DNA of 61,557 nucleotides from CAWELS01 sp964468205 (GTDB taxonomy: Bacteria; Acidobacteriota; Terriglobia; Bryobacterales; Bryobacteraceae). The stretch is taken from NCBI GenBank assembly GCA_964468205.1, contig CAYXVG010000044.1, positions 1-61,557 on the forward strand. Reading direction: 5' to 3'. Both the position numbers and the translations under genes were made by a program. Below are positions 17,524 to 28,000 of the stretch, piece after piece. The notes under the pieces are model-generated. The model had not been told where the DNA came from and did not search any database. It was given only the letters and a program-made list of their open reading frames with translations. Within the stretch, counting starts at the first letter, position 1, and every line of letters begins with the position of its first letter.

Positions 17524-20172
17524 ATGGACACCGAGGATCAGCTTGTACAAGACGAAGTAATTGACCAGCCCTGGCACGCGGTCTCGGCTGACGAGGCGGT
17601 ACAAAAGCTTCAATCCCGCAAGGAGGGTCTCTCGATCCGGGAGGTTGGGCGGCGCCAGCAGGAGTTCGGCCTCAACAAACTTCCCACTGGAGATCGTGCA
17701 AGCTTGTTGTTGATCTTCCTGCGTCAGTTCCGCGATCCGCTCATATACATACTTCTGATCGCGGGCGTGGTGTCGGCCGTCCTGGGCAACTGGACGGACG
17801 CAGCCTTTATCTGCGCTGTGCTACTCGTGAACGCGGCGCTCGGAGCCTACCAGGAGTCGAAAGCAGAATTCAGCGCGGAAGAACTCGAGAAACTCGTCAA
17901 GATCGTCTCCACCGTTCGCAGGGAAGGTCAGATTCAGGAAGTCGATAGCGACGATGTGACGCCCGGTGATATGGTGCTGCTGAAGTCCGGAGACTCGGTG
18001 CCGGCAGATTTGCGTCTGCTCGCGGTGAATGGTCTTCGGATGGATGAAGCGCTGTTGACCGGAGAGTCTCTTCCCGTAAACAAGGATCCGAAGCTGGTTC
18101 TTGATGCTGATACTCCGCTCGGCGACCGCGCCAACCTTGTCTTTGCGGGCACGCAGGTGATAGATGGCCGCGGAACGGGCGTTGTCTGTCGAATCGGAGA
18201 GCACTCCGCGGTCGGCAAAATTGCGGAGACGCTCAAGGATGAACCGGAGGCCCCTCCACTGGTTGTGCGCCTGCGCTCATTTACGCGGCATATCAGCGTT
18301 GTCACCCTGATTCTCATCGTCATTCTCGCCGCGGGCCAGCTTGCTCGCGGCAAGGAGTGGATGGAAGTATTCTTCTTGGCCGTAGCGCTGGCCGTAGCGG
18401 CGATTCCGGAGGCCCTTCCGGTAGCTATCACCGTCGCTCTCTCCACCGCTACGAAAAAGATGGCACGGCGCAACGTGATCGTTAGAAGACTGCCGGCGGT
18501 GGAAGGCCTCGGAGCCTGCACTCTAATCGCTACCGACAAGACCGGAACCCTTACGTCGAACAAGCTCACGGTAACACGTGTACACCTCGCCGGAGGCCGT
18601 GAACTTGAGCTTCCCGCAGAGGGCGATGACTTTGACAGTGAAGACGACCAGCTTCGGCAACTCGCCATCACCGGGGCGCTTTGCAATGAAGCGGAATTGA
18701 AAACCGGGAACGGCGACCTCGAAACGACCGGAGATCCAGTCGATGTGGCGTTTCTCGAATTGGCCCGGAAACTGGGGATCTCGAAAGCGGAGATTCTGAA
18801 AGAGTATCCACGGACGGGACAAATCCCGTTCGAGTCCAAGCGCCGGTTTGCTGCTTCTTTCAACCGGAGAGACGGAAACATCGTGGCCCACGTCAAGGGA
18901 GCGGCGGAAGTGGTGTTGCCGATGTGCGGTGGCGGCAAGGGCAATGACGAAGTCCACTCGATGGCTGAGGAAGGATTTCGCCTTATTGCCGTTGCGGCTG
19001 GAGAAGTGCCTCAGAGCGTCGCGGAAAACGGTGATGAAGGTGGTTTGGAGAACCTGCGTTTCCTCGGGCTAGCGGGCATCATCGACCCAGTTCGGGAAGC
19101 CGCTCCTGACGCTATTGAGCGCTGTCACCGGGCGGGCGTGGACGTCCGGATTGTCACGGGTGATCACCCTGCCACGGCGGCCGCGGTGGGCAGAACACTC
19201 GGAATCGGCGGCGATGACGATGAGATCGCATCCGGCGCTCAACTCAAAGAACTAGAGCACGACCCTGACGCCTATGCCGCTCTTGTCAGCCGGGTGAAGA
19301 TATTCGCCCGCGTGGAGCCGTCCCAGAAAACCGGGATTGTCGATTCGCTCCAGGAGTCCGGACACTTCGTTGCCGTCACCGGCGACGGGGTGAACGACGC
19401 TCCCGCGTTGCGGTCTGCGCAAATCGGCGTGGCTATGGGAAAGAGCGGAACAGATGTCGCGCGCAACGCAGCGGATCTGATCCTCACCGACGACAACTTT
19501 GCCTCCATCGTGAACGGAATTGAGGAAGGCCGCATCGCGTTTGATAACGTCCGCAAGGTGGTTTGGCAGTTGATTAGCACAGGGGCCGCGGAGATCCTCA
19601 TCTTCATTCTTGCCTTCCTCGCTCGCTTACCGATGCCACTAGATGCCATTCAACTTCTGTGGCTAAACCTGGTCACAAACGGAATTCAGAACCTTGCACT
19701 GGCAGCCGAGAAGGGCGAGCCAGGAGTAATCGACCGCCCCCCCCGCCCACCAAGCCAGCCCATTTTCAACCGGCGCATGATTGAAGAGACTGTCTTGACC
19801 GGAGCCACCGTCGGCGGAGTGGGGTTTTTTGTCTTTTACTGGCTTTTAGAGGTGCAGGGTTGGGATGAATTTGCCGCGAGAAACGTCCTCCTGCTACTGA
19901 TGGTGCTGTTTGAAAACGTGAGCATCCTTAACTGCAGATCCGAATGGAGGTCGGTCGTTCGCATTCCATTCTGGAGCAACCCGCTACTGATCCTGAGCGT
20001 CGCGGGCGCACAGGCGTTGCACATAGCAGCAATGCATGTGCCTGGGTTGAAGGACGTCCTCGAGATTGGGCCGGTCACCTGGCGCGTGTGGACCTCGGTG
20101 CTGCTGATATCTCTCAGCTTGCTGCTTGTGGTAGAGGTCTACAAGAAGCTTCGAAAGGAGGTGGCTAGCTGA
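17524..20172 (+). CDS. P2-type cation-transporting ATPase (SERCA/PMCA-like)
   Basis: An ATP-driven cation pump of the cytoplasmic membrane, 882 residues, most like the Ca2+-ATPase branch. It begins with a cation-ATPase N-terminal domain (PWHAVSADEAVQKLQS). TGES lies in the actuator domain, PEALP in helix 4 (near 295; the classical Ca2+ pump has PEGLP), the phosphorylation site DKTGTLTSNKLTV (D near 338) and GDGVNDAPAL near 620. The last membrane block contains LLWLNLVTNGIQNLALA, a helix-6-like segment with acidic and amide residues for cation binding. ATG 17524 is chosen because the family domain begins there; codons 5' of it overlap the aconitase start. The AI-2E gene begins 1 nt after its stop. 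The ion is not certain: Ca2+, Mn2+ or Na+ are possible. Confidence 0.9.
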   Translation: MDTEDQLVQDEVIDQPWHAVSADEAVQKLQSRKEGLSIREVGRRQQEFGLNKLPTGDRASLLLIFLRQFRDPLIYILLIAGVVSAVLGNWTDAAFICAVLLVNAALGAYQESKAEFSAEELEKLVKIVSTVRREGQIQEVDSDDVTPGDMVLLKSGDSVPADLRLLAVNGLRMDEALLTGESLPVNKDPKLVLDADTPLGDRANLVFAGTQVIDGRGTGVVCRIGEHSAVGKIAETLKDEPEAPPLVVRLRSFTRHISVVTLILIVILAAGQLARGKEWMEVFFLAVALAVAAIPEALPVAITVALSTATKKMARRNVIVRRLPAVEGLGACTLIATDKTGTLTSNKLTVTRVHLAGGRELELPAEGDDFDSEDDQLRQLAITGALCNEAELKTGNGDLETTGDPVDVAFLELARKLGISKAEILKEYPRTGQIPFESKRRFAASFNRRDGNIVAHVKGAAEVVLPMCGGGKGNDEVHSMAEEGFRLIAVAAGEVPQSVAENGDEGGLENLRFLGLAGIIDPVREAAPDAIERCHRAGVDVRIVTGDHPATAAAVGRTLGIGGDDDEIASGAQLKELEHDPDAYAALVSRVKIFARVEPSQKTGIVDSLQESGHFVAVTGDGVNDAPALRSAQIGVAMGKSGTDVARNAADLILTDDNFASIVNGIEEGRIAFDNVRKVVWQLISTGAAEILIFILAFLARLPMPLDAIQLLWLNLVTNGIQNLALAAEKGEPGVIDRPPRPPSQPIFNRRMIEETVLTGATVGGVGFFVFYWLLEVQGWDEFAARNVLLLLMVLFENVSILNCRSEWRSVVRIPFWSNPLLILSVAGAQALHIAAMHVPGLKDVLEIGPVTWRVWTSVLLISLSLLLVVEVYKKLRKEVAS

Positions 20173-20173
20173 A

Positions 20174-21274
20174 ATGAACTCACCGGAAGATGCCGGGAGA
20201 GCGGATCGGGACGAGGCTTCGGCGAACCGCAATAGTAGAATCTATTCGGTGGGCGCCGGCATCATCGGGGTTGCATTCGCCCTGATACTGTGGTTAGCCG
20301 CCGAAGTTCTGCTGCTGCTTTTCGCGGCCATCCTGCTCGCAGTGTTTCTGCGGGCCGCCAGCGCCTGGCTGCGCGGTCACAGCCCCCTGCCCGAACGCTG
20401 GGCGCTGCCCGTCACGGTAGTGGCCCTGAGCGTCATTGTGGCTGCTGTCGTCTGGCTTCTGGCGCCGCAAGTCGCCGATCAGGTGGACCGGTTGGCCGAA
20501 ACGCTCCCGCCGCTAATCCGGGAGCACACGGAATCGTTGAAGAAGTATGAGTGGGGGAAGTGGCTGGTCTCGGAGGCGCCGCCGTCGAGCGAACTGCTCG
20601 GAAATATGGGCCGGCTGATCGAAAGGGTCGGGCTTTTCTTCACCTCGACAATCGGGGTGATTGTCAACTTCGTCCTCATCCTGGTGATCGGACTCTACCT
20701 GGCCGCCGAAGCGGACCGGTATCAAGAGGGGATTGTGCTCTTACTCCCGGCTTCGAAGAGAGCACGGGCCCGGGAGATGCTTACCGTACTTGGCTCTACT
20801 ATCAAAGGGTGGCTTCTGGGACAGTGTTTTTCGATGTTCTTTCTCGGGCTGTCTGCCTTCATCGGGCTCTCTCTGCTGGGTGTTCCGCTGGCGCTGACCC
20901 TCGCTCTCCTCACGGGCTTGCTCACGTTCATACCGAATCTGGGCGCGTTCATCTCAGTGATCCCGCCGGCGCTACTGGCTCTAACCCAAAGTCCGCTCAG
21001 CGCACTCTATGTGCTGCTCTTCTACGTTGCCTTACAGAATATCGAGGGCAATTTCGTGACCCCTATGGTGATGCGCAGCGTGATTCGCCTTCCACCAGCC
21101 CTACTCATCACCTCGCAACTGATTCTCGCCCTATTGTTCGGATTCTTCGGGCTCATGCTCGCCGCTCCCCTGGTAGCGGTAGGCATGGCTCTGCTGAAGC
21201 TGCTTTATCTCGAAGACGTGCTAGGAGAGAGGGTGTCTCTGCCGGGTTACTCTTCCCACCGCAAGAGAGACTGA
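20174..21274 (+). CDS. AI-2E/PerM-family transporter
   Basis: A 366-residue multi-pass membrane protein. The architecture matches the PF01594 family: paired N-terminal helices, a soluble segment with DRLAETLPPLI, and the conserved C-terminal block GLLTFIPNLGAFISVIPPALLAL followed by LYVLLFYVALQNIEGNFVTPMVM. Members have been linked to AI-2 export, Na+(Li+)/H+ antiport or general permease functions; none can be chosen from sequence. The ATG is 1 nt after the stop of the cation ATPase, and its AGGAGGTG ribosome site sits inside that gene's last codons. Translation is therefore coupled and a role in ion homeostasis is plausible. The C-terminal tail is short and basic. Confidence 0.88.
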   Translation: MNSPEDAGRADRDEASANRNSRIYSVGAGIIGVAFALILWLAAEVLLLLFAAILLAVFLRAASAWLRGHSPLPERWALPVTVVALSVIVAAVVWLLAPQVADQVDRLAETLPPLIREHTESLKKYEWGKWLVSEAPPSSELLGNMGRLIERVGLFFTSTIGVIVNFVLILVIGLYLAAEADRYQEGIVLLLPASKRARAREMLTVLGSTIKGWLLGQCFSMFFLGLSAFIGLSLLGVPLALTLALLTGLLTFIPNLGAFISVIPPALLALTQSPLSALYVLLFYVALQNIEGNFVTPMVMRSVIRLPPALLITSQLILALLFGFFGLMLAAPLVAVGMALLKLLYLEDVLGERVSLPGYSSHRKRD

Positions 21275-21360
21275 CCTCCCAACACCATAAGCGCGCGAAA
21301 CACCAACAGGCGCGCAGTGTCTCCCGATAGGAATCATAGAAGCGATTGAAAAAGGAGACC

Positions 21361-22515
21361 ATGGAACCGATTCGGAGGGAGGATTTGCAAGAGCTTGCGA
21401 AGGATGGGGAAGATTGGCACGTTTCCATCCTCATGCCAACCCACGTGGCCGGCGCAGGAAAGCGGCAGGACGCGATCAGACTGAAGAACTTGACACGCGA
21501 CATCAATGAAGAACTAGAGCGGCTGGGTGTTGACCGGACCAAAGCAAAGGAGTTGCTGGCTTACAACCATGACATGGACCGGCGTCTCAAGCAGCAGAAC
21601 AACGGCGGAGGAGGAATGGCCGTCTTTGCTATGGAAGGATTTGCACGCAGCTTCCGGACGTCCTTCGAATTGCCTGAAAGGGCGGTTGTGAACCGCGCGT
21701 TCCATATCACACCCCTGCTGCCGGCAATTCATGATGTTAAATCATTTCACTTGCTCGCTCTGAGTCGGAATGGGTTCCACCTGTACAAATGTGACCCAAA
21801 TGCACTCGAAGAGGTAGAGATTCCCGGCTTGCGTGAGATTGCCGGAGATGCTAGGACATCCGCTGCCGGTGAAAAGCAGCTTCAGTTTCATACTGGAGCT
21901 CCTCCCGTCCTCGGAATGAAGCGGCCCGCCTTGTTTCATGGCCGGGGCATTCCATCCGATCGGCAGAAAGAGCGTCTTGTGCAGGCTTTCCAGCGCTGTG
22001 ACCGCTTGATCTGTGACCATCTGAATCCTCAAGAGACAGCATTGGTGATAGCGGGCGTGGAACATTACTTGCCGCTCTATCGTGAGGTAAGCAACCATCA
22101 CAATTTGCTCGACCAGGTTGTGGCGGGAAGCCCGGAACCATTGACCCTGACGGAGCTTTACTCCGAAGCACGGCAGATTGCCAAAAGGCATTTCGACGAA
22201 CCGCGCCGAAAAGCGGCGGCGCAATGCGAAGAGTGGCTTGGGACACAACAGGCTTCCAACATATTCGAGGAGATACTACCAGCGGCCCACCATGGCCGGG
22301 TGCAGTTCCTCTTCGTCGATCCGCGGCAGACTCGTTGGGGGGAATACCATCCTGTGAACGAGGACCTAATAGTCCGCGAAACCAGGAAACCCGGTGATGA
22401 GGATTTGCTTAACTTGGCTGCCCGCTATGTCTTGTTGACCGGCGGTGAAGTATACGCGCAGACTGACGAAAGCGTACCGGGAGGGGGCATCATCGCAGCC
22501 GTCTTCCGCTACTGA
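21361..22515 (+). CDS. baeRF-type protein (bacterial/archaeal eRF1-like domain)
   Basis: A 384-residue cytosolic protein that looks like a member of the baeRF families, bacterial relatives of the archaeo-eukaryotic release factor eRF1. The pattern includes VSILMPTHVAGAGKRQDAIR early on, the central block FHLLALSRNGFHLYKCDP, and the late segments ALVIAGVEHYLPLYREVSNH and GRVQFLFVDPRQTRWG. It ends with the typical LTGGEVYAQTDESVPGGGIIAAVFRY. These families are thought to act on ribosomes or translation stress, but the function is unproven. ATG 21361 follows AAAGGAG with short spacing; a TTG at 21346 would add five residues and lies inside the ribosome site. It converges with the ferritin-like gene, 21 nt away. 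The family assignment is by pattern. Confidence 0.75.
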   Translation: MEPIRREDLQELAKDGEDWHVSILMPTHVAGAGKRQDAIRLKNLTRDINEELERLGVDRTKAKELLAYNHDMDRRLKQQNNGGGGMAVFAMEGFARSFRTSFELPERAVVNRAFHITPLLPAIHDVKSFHLLALSRNGFHLYKCDPNALEEVEIPGLREIAGDARTSAAGEKQLQFHTGAPPVLGMKRPALFHGRGIPSDRQKERLVQAFQRCDRLICDHLNPQETALVIAGVEHYLPLYREVSNHHNLLDQVVAGSPEPLTLTELYSEARQIAKRHFDEPRRKAAAQCEEWLGTQQASNIFEEILPAAHHGRVQFLFVDPRQTRWGEYHPVNEDLIVRETRKPGDEDLLNLAARYVLLTGGEVYAQTDESVPGGGIIAAVFRY

Positions 22516-22536
22516 CCGGTCGCCCTTGAAGAGCGG

Positions 22537-22983
22537 CTAGCGTTTCATTTCCGAAAGGATACAACGCAGCCGGTTTGCATACTGGAGTTTCTGAGCTGCT
22601 TGCGCATCGAGCCATTCCCGCAGCTCACCGCTCCCCGCCGCCTCTGCCTTCTCCGCCAGAGCCTTGTAGGATCCAGCAATATCCTCCTGTGCTTTGAGAT
22701 CGCTCTCAATCATGGCGGCAACATCGGGCAGCTCGTGGGAATGCGGCATTTCGGCGATATCAGCGGTCGGCCGTCTACCAAGGCGAACAATGGAGTCTGC
22801 TAGGTATTGTGAGTGATGCAGCCCACTGACGAGTTCTTCACTGTAGATCTTGCGTAGCACATCAAACTGGATGCTCTGAATGGAACTGCCCTCCAGAACA
22901 TAGCGCATAACGGTTTGGAGTTCACGGTTTAGTGCATTGTTGAGTCCTTCAATGAGGAGCGAACTATCTGGCGTCCCGTTCAT
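22537..22983 (-). CDS. Ferritin-like four-helix protein with an eroded diiron site
   Basis: A 148-residue, almost entirely helical protein resembling bacterioferritin-like proteins: LNNALNRELQTVMRYVL, YLADSIVRLGRRPTADI, DVAAMIESDLKAQED and a final helix ending NRLRCILSEMKR. In ferritins each helix pair contributes E-x-x-H. Here the residues near the expected positions are Gly54 before His57 in the first half. The second half reads DAQAAQKLQYA with no Glu or His. A functional ferroxidase centre is therefore doubtful; a structural or protein-binding role is possible. ATG 22983 is the natural domain start. It lies 103 nt downstream of glgB on the same strand and could be the last gene of that operon. 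Confidence 0.75.
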   Translation of the reverse strand: MNGTPDSSLLIEGLNNALNRELQTVMRYVLEGSSIQSIQFDVLRKIYSEELVSGLHHSQYLADSIVRLGRRPTADIAEMPHSHELPDVAAMIESDLKAQEDIAGSYKALAEKAEAAGSGELREWLDAQAAQKLQYANRLRCILSEMKR

Positions 22984-23086
22984 GTATTGCCTGATATTTA
23001 TGCTTCTGCATTCATAAGACCCGCAAGACGGTTCTCCCGTTTCACGGTAGTAACGGTCGAGCAAGAGGATCTGAACCTTGTTTTGC

Positions 23087-25003
23087 TCACATTGGCTTAG
23101 TACCGTCCTCGTGGCGAAAGAACAGCACCGCCAGGGGCGGCAGGGTGATGGTGAGCGAGTGGTAGCGGCCGTGGCACGGTACGGGCACGGTTTCCACTCC
23201 GCCGAGGTTGCCCTGCCCACTGCCGCCGAACTCCTCGCCATCGCTGTTTAGAATCTCCCTCCAGAAACCCGGTCTCGGCACTCCGACACGGTAGTTGTAC
23301 CGCGGAACCGGCGTGAAATTGCATACCACCAGGATGTTCCGTTCCGGCTCGCCGCCCCGGCGGACGAACGAGATCACACTTTGCTCGGCGTCGTGGCAGT
23401 CCACCCATTCAAAGCCCTCCGGCACAAAGTCAGTGCTGTGAAGCGCTGGTTCCTCCCTGTAGACGCCATTGAGACTGCGGAGCCATCGCTGCACTCCGCG
23501 ATGACGAGGATAATCTAGCAAGCCCCACTCCAGCACCTCATCGTGAACCCATTCGCGCCATTGACCGAACTCTCCGCCCATGAAGAGCATTTTCTTCCCG
23601 GGCTGTCCAAACATGTATCCGTAGAGACACCGCAGGTTGGCGAACTTCTGCCACTCGTCCCCGGGCATCTTCCCGAGTAGAGAAGCCTTGCCGTAGACGA
23701 CTTCGTCGTGCGAGAGCGAAAGCACGAAGTTCTCGTGAAACATATAAAGGCCGCGAAACCTTAGCTTATCGTGGTGGTACTTTCGAAACAGAGGCTCTTT
23801 CGACATGTATTCGAGCATGTCGTGCATCCAGCCCATGTCCCACTTCATGCCAAAACCCAAACCGCCGACATAGTTCGGCTTCGAAACCATCGGCCATGCG
23901 GTCGACTCTTCAGCAATCGTCTGCACGTCCGGATACTGCTCGTATACCTCAGCATTGAAATCCCGGAGGAATTCAATGGCGTCAAGGTTCTCCCGGCCGC
24001 CGTACTTGTTTGGTATCCACTCCCCCTCCTTGCGCGAGTAATCGAGATATAGCATCGAGGCGACGGCGTCCACCCGGAGTCCGTCGATATGGTATTTGTC
24101 CAGCCAGAACAGCGCATTGCTGATCAGGTAGCTGCGGACTTCGTTGCGGCCGTAGTTGAAGACAAACGTGTTCCAGTCCCGGTGAATACCCTGCCGCGGA
24201 TCTGAGTGCTCGTAGAGATGCGTACCGTCAAAATAACCGAGTCCATGCTCGTCGGTTGGGAAATGAGAGGGTACCCAGTCCAGGATCACTCCGATGCGCG
24301 CCTGGTGTAGACAATCAATAAGGTACATCAGGTCCTGGGGATCGCCGTACCGTGAGGTGGGCGCGAAGAAACCAGTTACTTGATAACCCCACGAACCATA
24401 AAACGGATGCTCCATTACGGGCAGGAACTCGACGTGAGTGAACCCCAGATCAGCGAGGTAACGAGGCAGCGTTTCCGCCAGTTCGCGATAGCTAAGCGGC
24501 CGGCTCCCGTCTCGGCGCCACGAGCCCAGATGCATCTCGTAGATTGAAAATGGCTGGTCATGCCCATTTTTCCCGCCTCTTGACGTCATCCACTGCTCAT
24601 CGGACCACTCGTAATGAAGGTCCCAGACTCTCGATCCAGTATTTGGCGGCTGCTCCGCTGCGAAGGCTACTGGATCCGCCTTGTCCACGCGGTAATTTCC
24701 ATGCCGCGAAGCTACGTGATACTTGTAACAGGAGCCCCCTGTGACGCCGGGAACGAAACCCTCCCAAATTCCCGAATGTTGCCGCTGATGCAGGTGGATT
24801 TCTCCCGGTGACCAGCCGTTGAAGTCGCCGAGCACGCTCACTTGGTCGGCGTTCGGAGCCCAGACAGCAAAATGGGCGCCTTCCGCGCCATCCACTCTGC
24901 CTGGATGTGCACCGAGCTTGTCGTATAGACGAAAGTGCTTGCCTTCGTTGAAGAGGTGAAGATCATCCGGCGTGAAACGCGTCTCTTCGTGGATTACTTG
25001 CAT
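23087..25003 (-). CDS. glgB: 1,4-alpha-glucan branching enzyme (GH13)
   Basis: Introduces alpha-1,6 branches into alpha-1,4 glucan. The 638-residue protein has one N-terminal CBM48-type domain (FAVWAPNADQVSVLGDFNGW, near 46-64) and lacks the extra N1 domain of the 730-residue E. coli type. Barrel motifs are GSWGYQVTGFFAPTSRYG, VILDWVPSHF, DGLRVDAVASMLYLDY (nucleophile D312), QTIAEESTAWP (acid/base E365) and LSLSHDEVVYGK. A C-terminal all-beta domain follows. The start has AAAGGAGACC just upstream, and the stop of the treS-mak gene lies 12 nt before it. It acts on linear glucan made by GlgE, so the branched product can serve TreY/TreZ. Confidence 0.96.
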   Translation of the reverse strand: MQVIHEETRFTPDDLHLFNEGKHFRLYDKLGAHPGRVDGAEGAHFAVWAPNADQVSVLGDFNGWSPGEIHLHQRQHSGIWEGFVPGVTGGSCYKYHVASRHGNYRVDKADPVAFAAEQPPNTGSRVWDLHYEWSDEQWMTSRGGKNGHDQPFSIYEMHLGSWRRDGSRPLSYRELAETLPRYLADLGFTHVEFLPVMEHPFYGSWGYQVTGFFAPTSRYGDPQDLMYLIDCLHQARIGVILDWVPSHFPTDEHGLGYFDGTHLYEHSDPRQGIHRDWNTFVFNYGRNEVRSYLISNALFWLDKYHIDGLRVDAVASMLYLDYSRKEGEWIPNKYGGRENLDAIEFLRDFNAEVYEQYPDVQTIAEESTAWPMVSKPNYVGGLGFGMKWDMGWMHDMLEYMSKEPLFRKYHHDKLRFRGLYMFHENFVLSLSHDEVVYGKASLLGKMPGDEWQKFANLRCLYGYMFGQPGKKMLFMGGEFGQWREWVHDEVLEWGLLDYPRHRGVQRWLRSLNGVYREEPALHSTDFVPEGFEWVDCHDAEQSVISFVRRGGEPERNILVVCNFTPVPRYNYRVGVPRPGFWREILNSDGEEFGGSGQGNLGGVETVPVPCHGRYHSLTITLPPLAVLFFRHEDGTKPM

Positions 25004-25015
25004 AGGTCTCCTTTG

Positions 25016-28000
25016 TCATTTGTCGGCTACAGCCTCACCGGCCAGGCTAAGTATCCCCCTGATTGGCACTTGTACCCAGTCCGGGCGGTTGTTCAGCTCA
25101 TAACGGATCTCATAGAGCGCTTTCTCCAATACGAAGGCATCCAACAGTGTACGTAGCTGCTCTCCGGTCGTTGGAAGGAATGTCGAACCAGAGGCGACCT
25201 CGAGGTAACCGCTGAGGAAGCTTGCCGCTGTGCAGATGTACCAGAAGTCAGCCCAGGCGACCAGCCGCGGTAGGTCATCCTCCATGACAATCACGTCCGG
25301 CGCACCTTGCAGTAGCCCGGCGTAAGGCGCATAGTGGAGCGACCGCAGCATCCCTGCAACATCTCTTAGAGCGGAGCGTTTGAGCTTCCGCTCACCCAGC
25401 GGGCGATCGGGCTCGCCCTCAAAGTCGATGATGACGAAGTCCCGGCCGGTCCACAGCACTTGGCCGAGATGGTAGTCCCCGTGATGGCGGATCCGCGTAC
25501 CGGTGATCCGGTTATCGCGAATAGGCCGGAAGAACTCGACCAGTCTTCTATCGAGTTGCAGAACCTGTCGCGCCTCCCGGCGTACGGATGCCGGAATCCG
25601 TGGAAGCCTTTGGTACAACACTTCAATCACCCGTTTTTCAAGCGAAATCATCCCGTGATATACGCCGTTGCGATAGAAGTCGGTAAACGGCTCCGGTTCA
25701 AATTCAGACGCGCCTTTCGCCGTTGAGAGCGCGGTGTGCATTTCGGCGGTTCGGCGACCCAACAACTGAGCGTCGTCCAGGTATCCACCGATGAGCGATT
25801 GCGCCGCCGGAGGAAGTTCGACCTCAAGGGAGTCAAGCGGATGCCGTTGTGGCGATTCCGGGGGCCAGTCAAACTCGGCCCGTTCGACCAACACCCTTCG
25901 GAAATACTCGCCCAGGCGGTCCTGGGTGTACTGCCAGGCATCACCGTGGCTGTCAACGAACTCTTGCAGAATGCCAACCGTCACAGGCTCGGCGTTCTTC
26001 TGCCGATACTCGAGCCAGCCCGCGACAGAAGGTACGTTCTCAAACCTCACTCTTTCCGTGAGGTGGCGACCAATCTCGAGATCCGGGTTTGTCCCTTCCT
26101 CCAGCTTCCGGAAGAGCTTGAGGATGAACTGGTCGCCATAGACGACCGAACTGTTGCTCTGTTCAGCCCGAAGCAACCGTGACCCAAGCCGCTCCGCCGC
26201 GCCCCTCAGCATGGACCGGAATGCACGCGACGGCGACGCCGCCAGTATGCCTTCCCTGCCTTTCATCAGCCTTCTTCTGCTTATCCCGTCCAGCAGAGTC
26301 TGACGGAACTCGTCCGTATGCAAAGCTTGGTACAGTACGCCCTCATCACCATCCGGCCCCTCGAGCCGGGCGATGATCGAGTCGGAATGGTGATTCCAGA
26401 TTTCAATAACTTGTTCGCCGGTGGCTATTGATAACGGTAAGAAGTAAGTGTCATTCTCTCCCTCGCTGTACGCGAGCCGGATGAGCGTTCCCTGAGATCG
26501 GCCATTCGGCATGGGAATGACATCCGCCATCTCCGCCGTCCGGATAGTCCGCGCCTTCCCCCGGAACCAACGCTGCTTCTTCATGTACGAGGGAAGAACT
26601 CTCAGCAGTCGGTTGACCGCGGTCCCCGTAAACACAGCATCCCAGGCCGCGACTCTGACCACGGGCGCCGCCTCTCTGGAGAGGCCCACCGGCCTGGCTT
26701 CCTCATTCTCGGCCAATTCGAGCGAAAACCAGTAGAAGTCATGGGGGCCGAGGGTGATGAAGTATGGCAACTCGCCAATCCTCGGAAACACGACCCGTCC
26801 GGACATCTCGACCGGAACCATGCCTTCGAACTCACTGAGATCGAATTCGACCGGCTGCGGATAATGGGATAGGTTCGCAATCACAAATACTGTCTCGTCG
26901 CCTGCGCGCCGAAGGAACGCCAGGACGCGTTTGTTTTCCGGGTTCAGAAGCTCCATACTGCCCCGGGACAGCGCTGCCGATTGCTTCCGCAGTGCGATCA
27001 TCCGCTTCATCCACCACAGCAACGAGTTTGCGTTCTGTTGTTGCGCCTCGACATTGACGCTCTCGTAGTGGTATTCAGGATCGGTGTTGACGGGGAGGAA
27101 GAGCCGGTGAGTGTGGCCGGTCGAAAACCCCGCATTCCTGTCCGAACTCCACTGCATAGGCGTTCGAACAGAATTCCGGTCACCAAGATAAATGTTGTCT
27201 CCCATTCCGATTTCGTCACCGTAGTATATGACCGGGGTACCCGGCAGGGACAGCAGAAGTCCGTTCATCAACTCAATCAGCCGGCGCCGGTTGCCCAGCA
27301 GGGGCGACAGCCGCCTGCGGATTCCAAGATTGATCCTCATCTGGGGATCGTGAGCGTAGGAACGGTACATGTAATCCCGCTCTTCATCCGTCACCATTTC
27401 GAGTGTGAGTTCATCGTGATTTCGCAGGAATATCGCCCACTGGGCCTGTTCTGGAATAGCCGGCGTCTGATCAAGAATATCGGTCACGGGAAAACGATCT
27501 TCCATCCGCGCCGCCATGAAGAGCCTCGGCATCAGGGGAAAATGGAATGCCATGTGGCATTCGTCGCCTTCCCCGAAGTAGGCGACCGCATCCTCCGGCC
27601 ATTGATTCGCTTCGGCCAGCAGCACCCGGTCTTCATAACGAGACTCGATGTGGCGACGCACCTCCTTGAGGTATGCGTGGGTCTCCGGAAGATTTTCGCA
27701 ATCCGTCCCCTCTCGTTCAAAGAGATACGGAACGGCGTCAAGACGCAGACCGTCGACCCCGAGGTCCATCCAGAAGTCCAATACCTTGAGCATTTTTTGC
27801 CGCACGGTGGGATTGTCGTAGTTTAGGTCCGGTTGGTGAGAGTAGAAGCGATGCCAGTAGTACGCTTTCGCAACGGGATCCCAACTCCAGTTTGAAGATT
27901 CGAAGTCCTTAAAAATGATCCGCGCATCGCTGTAGACTTGGGGGCTGTCTGACCAGACATAGTGATGTCTCCACCGGCTGTCGGCCTTGGCCCGCCGGGA

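Noticed and set aside
17934..18944. Long minus-strand open frame opposite the P2-type ATPase
   Set aside because: It is Ser/Arg-rich text complementary to the conserved ATPase core; no start context or motif.
22984..23241. 86-residue N-terminal extension of the ferritin-like protein
   Set aside because: It overlaps the 3' end of glgB and is Cys/Arg-rich, unlike the family. The ATG at 22983 fits.
26981..27826. Plus-strand frame of 281 codons inside treS-mak
   Set aside because: It is antisense to the GH13 domain of the fusion; the composition reflects codon complementarity.
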